A stretch of 64,000 bases of DNA, taken from contig NZ_JACHNV010000005.1 in NCBI RefSeq assembly GCF_014199535.1, positions 228,232 to 292,231 of the forward strand, in the 5' to 3' direction. The position numbers were made by a program, and so were the translations under genes. The first letter of the stretch is position 1, and each line of letters opens with the position of its first letter. This document shows positions 32,235 through 40,415 of the stretch, piece by piece. Under the pieces are notes generated by a model, which worked only from the letters and a program-made list of their open reading frames with translations, did not search any database and was not told the origin of the DNA. The stretch is from Hymenobacter latericoloratus (GTDB lineage: Bacteria > Bacteroidota > Bacteroidia > Cytophagales > Hymenobacteraceae).

Positions 32235-33413
32235 ATGACCGTTTCCGCTACCCCTGCCCTGGCTGCCAACCCGCTGACTACCCCCCAAGCGGCCGAAGAA
32301 GCCGCGGCCGCCTTGGCCCCGCGCCTGTTTGCCCACGCGCCCCACTCCGACCAGGAAGGCGGCTTTCCGACCGAGGAGTTCGACTGGCTGCGTGAGGTGG
32401 GCTTGCTGGCGGCTCCGTTGCCTCCGGCCCTGGGTGGCTCCGGCTTATCCGAGGCCGCCTGCACTGCATACTTGCTTAGCACCCTGCGCCACATCGGGCG
32501 CGGCAACCTGGCAGTGGGGCGGGTGTACGAGGGCCACGTAAACGCGCTGCAGCTGATTGCCCGCTTCGGGCGGCCCGACCAGCAGGCCCGCTGGGCCGCC
32601 GATGCCCGCTCGGGCCACTTGTTTGGCGTGTGGAACACCGAAGCCCAGGACGGGGTGAAACTGGAGCCGCTGCCTAACGGCCGCTACCGCCTGCGCGGCA
32701 GCAAAACGTTTGGGTCGGGAGCGGGCCACCTGACGCGCCCGTTGCTCACCGGGGCTCTGCCCGATGGGGGCTGGCAGATGCTGGTGCTCCCCGCCGATGC
32801 CCTACCCCCCGAGTACAACAAAACGTTCTGGCGGCCCCTGGGCATGCGGGCCTCGGCCAGCTTTCGGGTTGACTTTACGGGCCTGGAACTGGACGCGCAG
32901 GAGTTGCTGGGCGCCCCCGGCGACTATTACCGGCAGCCCTGGTTTAGCGGGGGCGCCATTCGGTTTGCCGCTGTGCAGCTGGGCGGAGCCGAAGCCATTT
33001 TCGATGAAACCCGCCGCTTCCTGCGCAAGCTGGGCCGCACCGACGACCCCTACCAGCGCCACCGCCTGGGCGAGATGAGCCTGCTGGTAGCCAGCGGCCA
33101 GCACTGGCTGCGCGCCGCCGCCGATTTTGTGGCTCATTCCACGGCAGAACTTACCGGACCCGAGGCGGCGGAAGCCACTGTGGCCCATGCCAACCTGGTG
33201 CGCTCGGCCATCGAGGAGCTTTGCCTGCGCCTGATGCCCCTGGCCGAGCGGTGCGTGGGGGCCCGGGGCCTGCTGCGCCCGGAGCCCTTCGAGCGCCTTC
33301 ACCGCGACCTGACTCATTACCTGCGCCAGCCCGCCCCCGACGCGGCCCTGGCCGACGCGGGTCGCTACGCCCTGCAGCAGGAGCAGCCCGCCTACCGGCT
33401 CTGGCAGGGGTAA
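32235..33413 (+). CDS. Acyl-CoA dehydrogenase-family flavoprotein
   Basis: 392 aa. The N-terminal helical domain has P-T-E-E-F-D-W-L-R-E-V-G-L-L and P-P-A-L-G-G-S-G-L. The middle beta domain has G-V-W-N-T-E, with R-L-R-G-S-K-T-F-G-S-G-A-G, the substrate and FAD-binding strand. The C-terminal helical bundle ends without the usual catalytic glutamate context that I can place, so activity on acyl-CoA is uncertain. The next three genes (PIG-L, NodS-like methyltransferase, GT2) lie so close that a joint pathway is likely, perhaps introducing a double bond in an acyl chain. It is 59 bp upstream of the PIG-L gene. A normal fatty-acid role cannot be excluded. Confidence 0.8.
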   Translation: MTVSATPALAANPLTTPQAAEEAAAALAPRLFAHAPHSDQEGGFPTEEFDWLREVGLLAAPLPPALGGSGLSEAACTAYLLSTLRHIGRGNLAVGRVYEGHVNALQLIARFGRPDQQARWAADARSGHLFGVWNTEAQDGVKLEPLPNGRYRLRGSKTFGSGAGHLTRPLLTGALPDGGWQMLVLPADALPPEYNKTFWRPLGMRASASFRVDFTGLELDAQELLGAPGDYYRQPWFSGGAIRFAAVQLGGAEAIFDETRRFLRKLGRTDDPYQRHRLGEMSLLVASGQHWLRAAADFVAHSTAELTGPEAAEATVAHANLVRSAIEELCLRLMPLAERCVGARGLLRPEPFERLHRDLTHYLRQPAPDAALADAGRYALQQEQPAYRLWQG

Positions 33414-33472
33414 GTACGTATCCGTTTGTAGCATCCGTTTTTCCACTGCTGCAGTTGTAGCGCATTTGGCAC

Positions 33473-34258
33473 ATGGTTTCCTCTCTCTTCGCCTCCTACC
33501 CTTCCCTACCCCTCGAACAGGTAGTAACCTTCGGCGCCACCACCATTGTGGCGCCACACCCCGATGATGAGTCTTTGGGGTGTGGGGGGCTGCTGGCACT
33601 GCTGCGGCAGGCGGGCGTACCAGTGTGGTGCGTGCTGGTGACGGATGGCACGATGTCGCACCCCAATTCACGGAAGTTTCCGGCCCCGGCCCGCCAGGCG
33701 CTGCGGGAACAGGAGCTGCGGACGGCCTTGGCTATATTGGGCGTAGAGCCGCAGCAGTTGCTTCCCCTGAACCTGCCGGATGGGGCCGCCGCTGGGCCGG
33801 ACACGCCAGTTGGCCGGGCCGCCGTGCAGCGTTTGGTTTCGTTTTGGCGGCAACACCCGCCGGCCACGGTGCTGGTGCCATGGCGGCGCGACCCTCACCC
33901 CGACCACCGCGCCACCAGTCTGCTGGTGCGGGCGGCGCTGGCCCAACTGCCCGCTCTGCCGCGGGTGCTGGAGTATGTGGTCTGGGCCTGGGAACGGGCT
34001 ACCCCCACCGATTTGCCTACCCCGGGGGAAGTCCGGGGCTGGCAGCTCAGCATCGGGGCCGTGCTGGAGCAGAAACAACAGGCAATGGGGGCGCATCACT
34101 CCCAGCTTCCGGGCTCACCCATCGACGATGACCCCGACGGCTTTACCTTATCAACTGCCATGCTGGCCCACTTCACGCAGCCCACGGAAATCTATCTGGA
34201 AGCTACTGATGGTTATTTTTCATCCCAAGCCCCTGCCACCCATGCAGCCCAACCATAA
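33473..34258 (+). CDS. PIG-L/LmbE-family N-deacetylase
   Basis: 261 aa. The zinc signature is present: A-P-H-P-D-D-E-S-L-G-C-G-G at residues about 26-38 (His, Asp, Asp), and the third ligand in P-H-P-D-H-R-A. Family enzymes remove acetyl groups from GlcNAc-containing substrates such as GlcNAc-PI, mycothiol precursor or teicoplanin. It is cytosolic. The gene overlaps the methyltransferase start by 17 bp (34242-34258), indicating translational coupling, so the two probably work on one substrate. Confidence 0.87.
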   Translation: MVSSLFASYPSLPLEQVVTFGATTIVAPHPDDESLGCGGLLALLRQAGVPVWCVLVTDGTMSHPNSRKFPAPARQALREQELRTALAILGVEPQQLLPLNLPDGAAAGPDTPVGRAAVQRLVSFWRQHPPATVLVPWRRDPHPDHRATSLLVRAALAQLPALPRVLEYVVWAWERATPTDLPTPGEVRGWQLSIGAVLEQKQQAMGAHHSQLPGSPIDDDPDGFTLSTAMLAHFTQPTEIYLEATDGYFSSQAPATHAAQP

Positions 34259-34844
34259 CCAGCCTCATACCCTAGGCCCCGACTATTTTGCGGCGGTGTA
34301 CGAAGCCAACGCCGATCCGTGGGGCTTCGAAACCAGCCCTTACGAGCGGGAAAAGTACCAGACTACCCTGCGGGCCCTGCCCCGGCCGCGGTATGCTAGC
34401 GCGCTGGAAATAGGCTGCTCCCTGGGCGTACTCACGGAGCAGCTGGCAACCCGGTGCGGGCATTTGCTAGCCGTAGATGTGGCCGAAGCTGCCTTGGCCC
34501 GGGCCCGGCAGCGCTGCGCCCATTTGCCCCAGGTAGAGCTGCGGCAACTGCGTATTCCGGAAGAATTTCCGCCTCAGCAGTTCGAGTTGGTTCTGGTTTC
34601 GGAAGTAGGCTACTACTGGAGCCCGGCTGACCTGGCCCGCGCTTCTGATTTGATAGTGCAAGCCCTGCCGGCCGGCGGCCACCTGCTGCTGGTACACTGG
34701 ACCCCACCCGTGCACGACTACCCCCTGACCGGCGACGCGGTACATGAGTTCTTTCTGGCACAAACAGGCGCTGACGGCCCCCTGCGCCACCTGCACGGCG
34801 AACGGCATGCCACCTACCGCCTCGATTTGCTGGAACGGCGCTAA
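34242..34844 (+). CDS. NodS-like SAM-dependent methyltransferase
   Basis: 200 aa from the ATG at 34242; the open frame upstream to 33780 is a shadow of the PIG-L gene. The first half has Y-F-A-A-V-Y-E-A-N-A-D-P-W-G-F-E-T-S-P-Y-E-R-E-K-Y, a phrase typical of NodS and relatives, which N-methylate a deacetylated chitin oligosaccharide. The SAM site is E-I-G-C-S-L-G-V-L-T. The order of deacetylase then N-methyltransferase repeats the logic of NodB and NodS, although the deacetylase here is of the PIG-L type. It overlaps the PIG-L gene by 17 bp and the convergent GT2 gene by 4 bp. Confidence 0.82.
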   Translation: MQPNHNQPHTLGPDYFAAVYEANADPWGFETSPYEREKYQTTLRALPRPRYASALEIGCSLGVLTEQLATRCGHLLAVDVAEAALARARQRCAHLPQVELRQLRIPEEFPPQQFELVLVSEVGYYWSPADLARASDLIVQALPAGGHLLLVHWTPPVHDYPLTGDAVHEFFLAQTGADGPLRHLHGERHATYRLDLLERR

Positions 34845-36073
34845 GCCAACGCACACTGCCCCTCCGGGCTGTCCACCAGCGCCCGATGCCCCCGCTCCTG
34901 GCGCGCCAGCTCCTGCCGCAGCTGCTGAATTGCTCCGGACACGGGAACTGGCGGCCACCGCCGGTGCGCATGATACAGAAACCGCGTCCGCATTTTTTCC
35001 CAGAGCTGTCCAAACGTGGCATGCCGGGCCAGTTCCTGCTGCAGATATGAACTGCCTTCCCTCCTGGGCTGCGGCAACACGAGGCTGCCATTCAACAACT
35101 GCTCCCCGGTATGGCAGTGCCATAACCGCCGTAGATGAGCCCGCAGACGCCACTCCGCCATCAGAAGAACGGGGTTCGTAACGGTGGGCTCCTGCCGGGC
35201 CGCGTGCTGAGCAGCCCACTGGCGCAGCTGCCACGAGAGCCCTACGGGCACCCGCCCTTTCTGGCGGCTGGAAGTAAACACCCGCACGGCCGGACTGTGG
35301 CGCAGGCGCTGATCATGCCGGAGCAGGGCCTGGTACAGGGCTTCATCCTCTAGGTAGGGCACCACCGGCAACCCACCTACGCGCCGGTACGCCGCGGCCG
35401 TCAGGGCCAGGCTGGCCCCAAAATGCTGGTGGTGCCGGGGCCAGGGGTCGTGGGTGATGGGGTCGAGGAGCTGCTCCAGTCGGGCCCGGAGGAGGTAGTA
35501 TGCCGCATCCTGCAGCTGATGGCGGCGCAACGGGCTTCGGGAGTCCGCATCGTAGGCCAGAATGCGCCCGCCTACGGCATCGGCCCCCCGGGCCAGCTCG
35601 GCGGCAATGGCAGCCAGCCAGGTGGGCGCCACCCGGGTATCGGCATCGGTGCTGGCAATGAATGCGCCCGCCTGCCCTACCTGCTCCAGCCGCTGGCAGG
35701 CCTCGTCCATCAGCAAGCGGCGGGCCTTGCCTACGTGCGCCTCGGCAGCCGACAATGTTACTTCCGCTACGTGCACGACCAGCCGGGGGTAATGCGCCGC
35801 GCAGGTGCGCGCTACCTGGGCAGTACGGTCGCGGCAATTATTGGCCAGTACCAGCACTTCAAACCAGCCTTCGGGTAGCGGTTGGCCTTGCTCATCTACC
35901 TGAGCGGCCAGGGCGGCCAACGCCGCCGGTATGTTGGCGGCTTCGTTTTTGGCCGGAATAATAACTACTGCTCCCAGACTGGCGGCGGGTGGTGGAGCCA
36001 GGTGCCAGGGGGCAGGGTGGCCGCCCGTTGCGGCAGGCGCAGCATGAAAACGCAGGGGTAGGGCTTGCTTCAT
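34841..36073 (-). CDS. Glycosyltransferase family 2 (GT-A fold)
   Basis: 410 aa from the ATG at 36073 (a GTG at 36079 is possible). The nucleotide-sugar domain starts A-V-V-I-I-P-A-K-N-E-A-A-N-I, followed by V-L-A-N-N-C-R-D and the metal-binding S-T-D-A-D-T-R-V-A-P-T-W. Later Y-L-E-D-E-A-L-Y holds a candidate E-D acceptor motif, and the C-terminal third is arginine-rich and soluble with no clear membrane helix. It faces the acyl-CoA dehydrogenase/PIG-L/methyltransferase genes on the other strand, overlapping the last by 4 bp. It plausibly builds the sugar unit that the deacetylase and methyltransferase then modify. Confidence 0.83.
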   Translation of the reverse strand: MKQALPLRFHAAPAATGGHPAPWHLAPPPAASLGAVVIIPAKNEAANIPAALAALAAQVDEQGQPLPEGWFEVLVLANNCRDRTAQVARTCAAHYPRLVVHVAEVTLSAAEAHVGKARRLLMDEACQRLEQVGQAGAFIASTDADTRVAPTWLAAIAAELARGADAVGGRILAYDADSRSPLRRHQLQDAAYYLLRARLEQLLDPITHDPWPRHHQHFGASLALTAAAYRRVGGLPVVPYLEDEALYQALLRHDQRLRHSPAVRVFTSSRQKGRVPVGLSWQLRQWAAQHAARQEPTVTNPVLLMAEWRLRAHLRRLWHCHTGEQLLNGSLVLPQPRREGSSYLQQELARHATFGQLWEKMRTRFLYHAHRRWPPVPVSGAIQQLRQELARQERGHRALVDSPEGQCALA

Positions 36074-36213
36074 CAGCACTCTTGTACGGTTGGGCTAAGC
36101 AGAACGGTAATGCTGCCCCAAGAAGTTGTTCATTCTCTCCTCCCGGCGGCGGCTTTCCCTTGACTTGGGACCGTCACTTTCGGGGTAGCATACCTGCCTG
36201 CCGGAAAACAGTT

Positions 36214-36250
36214 GTGCCGGATTCAGACGGTGGCAGCCTGAACCCGGCAC
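36214..36250 (-). terminator. Hairpin downstream of the D15-type gene
   Basis: A 13-bp stem (36214-36226 with 36238-36250, one G-U when read on minus) begins 24 bp after the stop codon. The T-run after it on minus (TGTTTT) is moderate. Confidence 0.5.
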
Positions 36251-36273
36251 TTTCTATTCGCGACGCGGTAAGC

Positions 36274-37536
36274 TCAGAAAGCCTCGCCCACGGCGAAGAT
36301 GATACCTGAGTTGCCCCCGGAGCCTACCCCGTAATCGAGGCGGACGTTCACCCGGTCGCGGCGGTTGAGGCGGAAGCGGGCCCCTACCCCACCGGCGTAC
36401 TTCATCTCATCCAGCTTGTAGTCGCCGAGGCGGGGGGCTACCTGCCCCACGGCCCCAAACACTACCCCGTCAAAGCGCCAGAACAGCTTTTGCCGGATTT
36501 CGCCCTGGAAGGTGGAAAACTGCCGGTCGCGGAAGCGAGCCTCGTAGATGCCGCGCATCAGGTAGGCGTTGTTGTAGAGGGAGCCGCCCAGCGTGGCACC
36601 CATGCCGCCCAACTCGCGGAAGGGCACGCTGCCGGTGTGGTACTGGCCCAGAAACTGCAGGGCCAGAATGGTGTTGTTGGAGCCGAAAAGCGGGTTGAAA
36701 TGGCGGGCGTCCACCATGTAGCGGGTAAACGTATAGTCGCTGCCCAGGGCGCCGCCGTTAAACAGAATGTGGGCATCTACGAAGTTGCCGCGGTAAGTGG
36801 CCAGCACGTTGTCGCGCCCATCGTAGAGCAGGGCTGGCCCCACGCCCGAAGTCAGGTAACCGTTGCGCTCCTTCGAGGACAACAAGTTATAGGGCGCCGG
36901 ATTGCCCTGGTCTTCGTCGTTTAGCTCTACGTTGCCCAGGTTGGTAAGGCGGTAGCGCACCCCCACAAACAGGTTGGGCACCACCTTGGTCAGCACCTTT
37001 TCATCGAACACCCACAAGGGATATTGAATGTGGGCCTCGTTGCTCTTGCGGGTATCGTTGCCAATGCCGTAGTAGTTGAAGGCCAGGTCGTAGTAGCTCA
37101 GCTCGCCCTGGAAGAAGAACTTTTCTCCCTTGGTGAAAATGGTGTGCGTGAGCTGAACGGTGGTTTGCTTTTCTTGGGAAAACCAGGCAATCAGGCGGGC
37201 ATTGGACTTACGCACGGTAGTATCCTGCCCAAAGCGCCACACGGGCAGAATGGCCGCGCCCACCGCAAAGCCGGTTTCCTGCTGGTAAAAGGCAATAGGA
37301 ACCGGCAGAAAAATAGGTTTATCAGGGTCGTCGGGGATAAGCTTAAAGCTTGACTTGGCACTCAACGCCCGATTCAGGCCAACAGGCGCCCCTTCAGCAG
37401 GAGCTTCAGTGGCAGCGGTAGTAGAGAGCGGAGCGGCCGAGGCAACCAGCGCGGCGGCAGAATCGGGAGCTGACTGCGCCAGGGCAGCCGGAGCAGCCAG
37501 CGCGCCAAGCGCCAGCAGCGGGTAGAGAAAGCGCAT
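36274..37536 (-). CDS. BamA/TamA-like (D15 surface antigen) outer-membrane barrel protein
   Basis: 420 aa. A signal peptide ends at A-L-A-Q and is followed by a 45-residue alanine/proline/serine-rich stretch. The rest is a beta-barrel with alternating aromatic strands, with R-Y-R-L-T-N-L-G, G-P-A-L-L-Y-D-G-R-D-N (the D15-type motif) and G-G-V-G-A-R-F-R-L. The C-terminus is F, the outer-membrane signature recognised by BamA. There are no POTRA domains, so it is a short member of the superfamily and not BamA itself. The partner and function are unknown. Confidence 0.82.
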   Translation of the reverse strand: MRFLYPLLALGALAAPAALAQSAPDSAAALVASAAPLSTTAATEAPAEGAPVGLNRALSAKSSFKLIPDDPDKPIFLPVPIAFYQQETGFAVGAAILPVWRFGQDTTVRKSNARLIAWFSQEKQTTVQLTHTIFTKGEKFFFQGELSYYDLAFNYYGIGNDTRKSNEAHIQYPLWVFDEKVLTKVVPNLFVGVRYRLTNLGNVELNDEDQGNPAPYNLLSSKERNGYLTSGVGPALLYDGRDNVLATYRGNFVDAHILFNGGALGSDYTFTRYMVDARHFNPLFGSNNTILALQFLGQYHTGSVPFRELGGMGATLGGSLYNNAYLMRGIYEARFRDRQFSTFQGEIRQKLFWRFDGVVFGAVGQVAPRLGDYKLDEMKYAGGVGARFRLNRRDRVNVRLDYGVGSGGNSGIIFAVGEAF

Positions 37537-37713
37537 ACGTAGATGGCTGGGGTCAGAAATGGAGTTGGCAGCCGACGGCTTCTTGCCCCGCGGCCAGCAA
37601 GCGGGCCGGTTGGCATACCGTCGTCAGTACCTCTGCTAACGCAACTGTACCCTCCGCGGTTGTCAGCGGCTCTTCCCCCTGATTGTTTGCCAAGGCCTGC
37701 CCTCTTGGCCCGC

Positions 37714-38643
37714 CTAGTGTCCTAGTATCGTCATGGATAGCACCCCGGCTAGCATCACCCACTTACACCAGGCGCTCAAGACCGTGAAATCGCGCTTTCG
37801 GTCGGCCCGACGCAGTTTTTGGCCTAGCCCCGCCAGTGGCACCAGCACCAGCACCAGCAGCCAGCTCCCCAGCACCGGCCGCTGGGTAGCCAGGGCGTTG
37901 TAGGCCGCGCCCACCACCAGCAAACCCAGGCAAAACAGGAAAAACCCCGCCACCCACTTGGTGCGCGCTACCCCCCACACAATGGGCAAGGTCCGGCAGT
38001 CGTGCTGGGCATCGCCGCGCATATCCTCCACGTCCTTTACAATCTCCCGCACTACCGTCAGCAGAAAGGCAGCCAGCGCGTAGCCCCACACGGCGCTGTT
38101 CCCTGTGCGGGCCTGCAGCTCGGGCAGTAGCACCAAGGCGGCGGTTAGGGTGGCAATGCTCACGTTGCCGACCAGGGCCACCCGCTTAAACCGCACCGAG
38201 TACCCCCACAGCAGCAACGCCGAACCCAGATTTACTACCCCCAGCAGCGGCGATAATGCCCCGCTTACAGCTATGCCCAACCCCGACAGCAGCAGATGAG
38301 CCAGCATGGCGTGGCGCCGGTTGATTACCTTGCCTACCACCAGCCGCCCCGGCCGGTTGATGGCATCAATCTTAACATCGTAATAATCATTGATGATGTA
38401 GCCGGCTGCTCCCACGCTCAGGGCGGCCAGGGCCAGCAGCCCGAAAGAGGGGGCCAGCACCTGCCGCCACGGTGCCCCCGGCAGCAGCAGGCACGCCCGC
38501 ACCAGCAGCAGGCACAAGCCCATAATCAGGAGGTTGGGCAGGCGCACCAGCCGGGCCAGCTGCTGCACAATGCCACGCTCCGGGGCCAGAGCCTCGCCTT
38601 CTTCTGAAGTAGGACGCGCAGAATTGGAGGAAGCAGCAGACAT
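37714..38643 (-). CDS. UbiA-family prenyltransferase, GGGP-synthase-like
   Basis: 309 aa, about eight membrane segments. The first motif N85-D-Y-Y-D89-V-K-I-D93 with I-N-R-P-G-R and the second D-V-E-D-M-R-G-D match (S)-2,3-di-O-geranylgeranylglyceryl phosphate synthase-like proteins of Bacteroidota. In this phylum the gene is usually next to kdsC-type HAD and DUF2520 genes, as here, but its true substrate is unsettled. It is monocistronic or shares a terminator region with cspA; a CATCTTTG on minus near 38673-38680 may be its -7 box. Confidence 0.8.
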   Translation of the reverse strand: MSAASSNSARPTSEEGEALAPERGIVQQLARLVRLPNLLIMGLCLLLVRACLLLPGAPWRQVLAPSFGLLALAALSVGAAGYIINDYYDVKIDAINRPGRLVVGKVINRRHAMLAHLLLSGLGIAVSGALSPLLGVVNLGSALLLWGYSVRFKRVALVGNVSIATLTAALVLLPELQARTGNSAVWGYALAAFLLTVVREIVKDVEDMRGDAQHDCRTLPIVWGVARTKWVAGFFLFCLGLLVVGAAYNALATQRPVLGSWLLVLVLVPLAGLGQKLRRADRKRDFTVLSAWCKWVMLAGVLSMTILGH

Positions 38644-38704
38644 ACAGAAAACCCAAACAGCACCGGGCCTGGCAAAGATGCACTCCCCCTCTTAAACCAG
38701 CATA

Positions 38705-38738
38705 AGAAAGCCTCTCCCGAGTTCGGAAGAGGCTTTCT
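38705..38738. terminator. Hairpin terminator downstream of the cold-shock gene
   Basis: An 11-bp perfect stem (38705-38715 with 38728-38738) about 30 bp beyond the csp stop codon. Only weak T-runs flank it. Confidence 0.6.
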
Positions 38739-38768
38739 ATTTATGCTAAAAACCCGAGTAACCAGTGG

Positions 38769-38963
38769 TTACAGTTTCTTCACATTTACCGCGTTTACGC
38801 CCTTACGGCCTTCCTGAGTGTCAAACTCTACGCGGTCATTCTGTTGGATCTGGCCCCCGTTAAGGCCGGTAATATGGACGAAGAAGTCTTCCTTCGTACC
38901 GTCTTCCGTAATGAAGCCGTAGCCCTTCGACTCATTAAAGAATTTTACGGTTCCTGTTTTCAT
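38769..38963 (-). CDS. cspA: Cold-shock protein (CspA family)
   Basis: 64 aa. One S1-like cold-shock domain with RNP1 (K-G-Y-G-F-I) and RNP2 (D-F-F-V-H-I). It opens M-K-T-G-T-V-K-F-F-N, the family hallmark. The protein binds single-stranded RNA and DNA and melts mRNA structure. The 152-bp AT-rich gap upstream (38964-39115) is long enough for the structured 5' leader that usually regulates such genes, but no promoter is clear. The coding sequence and its leader are more AT-rich than the neighbours. Confidence 0.93.
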   Translation of the reverse strand: MKTGTVKFFNESKGYGFITEDGTKEDFFVHITGLNGGQIQQNDRVEFDTQEGRKGVNAVNVKKL

Positions 38964-39115
38964 GTAAAAAAGAAAAAGAATAAGGTGAAAGATGGTTGGG
39001 GTAAATATAGAGGGATTTTAGAAAAGCACAACCCGAGTTTCGGCAAGCGCTGATGCGCCTACGGAACCTGTAAGTACAATATGGTATAGATAAGGTACTA
39101 GCCAATAGAGTTGAG

Positions 39116-39619
39116 CTACCACTTGTTCTGAGCTTTCAGCACAGCTTCAATCAGCTCCCGCACGGCCCCGTGGCCGCCCGGCAGCACGGCCGTGTAATTG
39201 CTGATGGCGGCCACATCGGCGGCGGCATCGGCGGGGCAGGCGGCAATGGCGCAGCGGCGCATTACCTCAATATCGGGCATATCGTCGCCCATGTAGGCAA
39301 TGTGGGCGGGGTCGAGGCGGTAGGTGTTGATGTAATTATTGAAGATTTTCATCTTGTCATCGACTCCCAGAAAAATATCCCGCACATCCAGGGACTCCAG
39401 GCGCTTGCGCACGCCTTCTTCTTCCCGGCCCGAGATAACAGCAATCCGGTAGCCCTGGCGCAGCGCGTGCCGGATGGCATACCCGTCGCGGATGTGAAAA
39501 GCCCGGGCCTGCTCGCCGGAGTTAAGGGCTAGCAGCGTTCCATCGGTCAGCACCCCGTCCACATCCAAAATGAATGCCTGAATGGCTGATAAATCGGGCG
39601 GGGTAGTGGGTGAAATCAT
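39116..39619 (-). CDS. kdsC: 3-deoxy-D-manno-octulosonate 8-phosphate phosphatase KdsC (HAD family)
   Basis: 167 aa from the ATG at 39619, normal for KdsC; the longer frame to 39769 overlaps the iscX gene and has no family features. Motif I F-I-L-D-V-D-G-V-L-T-D-G carries the nucleophile Asp. Motif II is V-I-S-G-R. Motif III is a later lysine with G-V-D-D-K. Motif IV is Y-M-G-D-D-M-P-D. The C-terminal tail has G-G-H-G-A-V-R-E, typical of the KdsC tetramer. It makes Kdo for lipopolysaccharide in the cytosol. It precedes cspA and UbiA on the same strand. Confidence 0.9.
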   Translation of the reverse strand: MISPTTPPDLSAIQAFILDVDGVLTDGTLLALNSGEQARAFHIRDGYAIRHALRQGYRIAVISGREEEGVRKRLESLDVRDIFLGVDDKMKIFNNYINTYRLDPAHIAYMGDDMPDIEVMRRCAIAACPADAAADVAAISNYTAVLPGGHGAVRELIEAVLKAQNKW

Positions 39620-39683
39620 ACTAGAAACTACTAAGAAATAGATTGCCGCGGGAGTAGCAGCGGCAAGAATCAGCGCCTTCCCC

Positions 39684-39920
39684 TTATTGATTATCGCGCC
39701 ACTCGTACACCCACTTGGCCTGAATTTGCTCCAGGTGACCTTCGTTGGCTTGCTCGCGGGTGCCCTCAAAGTTGGGCAGGCTCAGCACCCACTCCAGCAG
39801 GTCCGTGAACCGGACACGGTAGATTTTGGCCTCGTTGAAGTCGTCGCCGAACTTCTCGTAAAGCGCCATGGCAATATCCTCATGGTCGCTCCACTGCATG
39901 GGGGGCTCGAAATGGTTCAT
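39684..39920 (-). CDS. iscX: Fe-S cluster assembly protein IscX
   Basis: 78 aa. It contains the IscX pattern W-S-D-H-E-D-I-A, E-K-F-G-D-D-F and T-D-L-L-E-W-V-L-S-L-P-N-F. It is acidic and cytosolic. IscX is an iron donor or regulator of cysteine desulfurase IscS. The ferredoxin gene next to it (start at 40346, stop at 40017) is the usual partner; the two genes are separated by 96 bp and share a strand. Confidence 0.88.
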   Translation of the reverse strand: MNHFEPPMQWSDHEDIAMALYEKFGDDFNEAKIYRVRFTDLLEWVLSLPNFEGTREQANEGHLEQIQAKWVYEWRDNQ

Positions 39921-40016
39921 CTAAATGAGTGGGGTTGATATGGGAGAATAGGCTGAATGTGAACAGAATGAGTGGGCAGCACATCGGCCACATTCTCACA
40001 TTCACCACATTGAAAA

Positions 40017-40346
40017 CTAGTGGCCCAGGAAGTTCTGCGGCGGAATCAGCACTACAACATCCTGATTGCCCTGTACTACACACTGGCAGCCCAGGCGTGA
40101 GTTGATGCGCGGATCCACGGCGCGGTCAATGAAATCTTCTTCCTTGTCGGAGATTTCGGGCAGGTCGTCTTCGCCTTTCAGAATATATAAGTGGCAGGTG
40201 CTGCAGCCACAGACGCCCCCACAGTTGTGCTGGAGCTGAATGTCGTTATTCAAGGCCACATCCAGCACCGATTCGCCCTGGGCGGCCACATGGGTCTGGT
40301 CGGGCTGGCCGTCCTGAAACTTAAAGGTGATGTTTACGGCTTTCAC
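40017..40346 (-). CDS. fdx: 2Fe-2S ferredoxin, Isc type
   Basis: 109 aa with a GTG start at 40346 (an ATG is absent near the N-terminus). Cluster ligands are C-G-G-V-C-G-C-S-T-C, with the C-x5-C-x2-C spacing of Isc ferredoxins, and a later C in R-L-G-C-Q. The acidic insert E-I-S-D-K-E-E-D-F-I is typical. It donates electrons during Fe-S cluster assembly, in line with its neighbour iscX. It is distinct from the ferredoxin at 18239-18562. Confidence 0.9.
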   Translation of the reverse strand: MKAVNITFKFQDGQPDQTHVAAQGESVLDVALNNDIQLQHNCGGVCGCSTCHLYILKGEDDLPEISDKEEDFIDRAVDPRINSRLGCQCVVQGNQDVVVLIPPQNFLGH

Positions 40347-40415
40347 GGCGTAACGCTAGGAGAACGATGCAAAAATGCGGGTGCGAAGGTACGCATACCG
40401 CTACCCGAATCAAAG

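Noticed and set aside
33780..34241. N-terminal extension of the methyltransferase frame
   Set aside because: It is an out-of-frame shadow of the PIG-L gene; the ATG at 34242 starts the family-typical sequence.
36274..37536. BamA itself
   Set aside because: The protein has the D15-type barrel but no POTRA domains and is too short.
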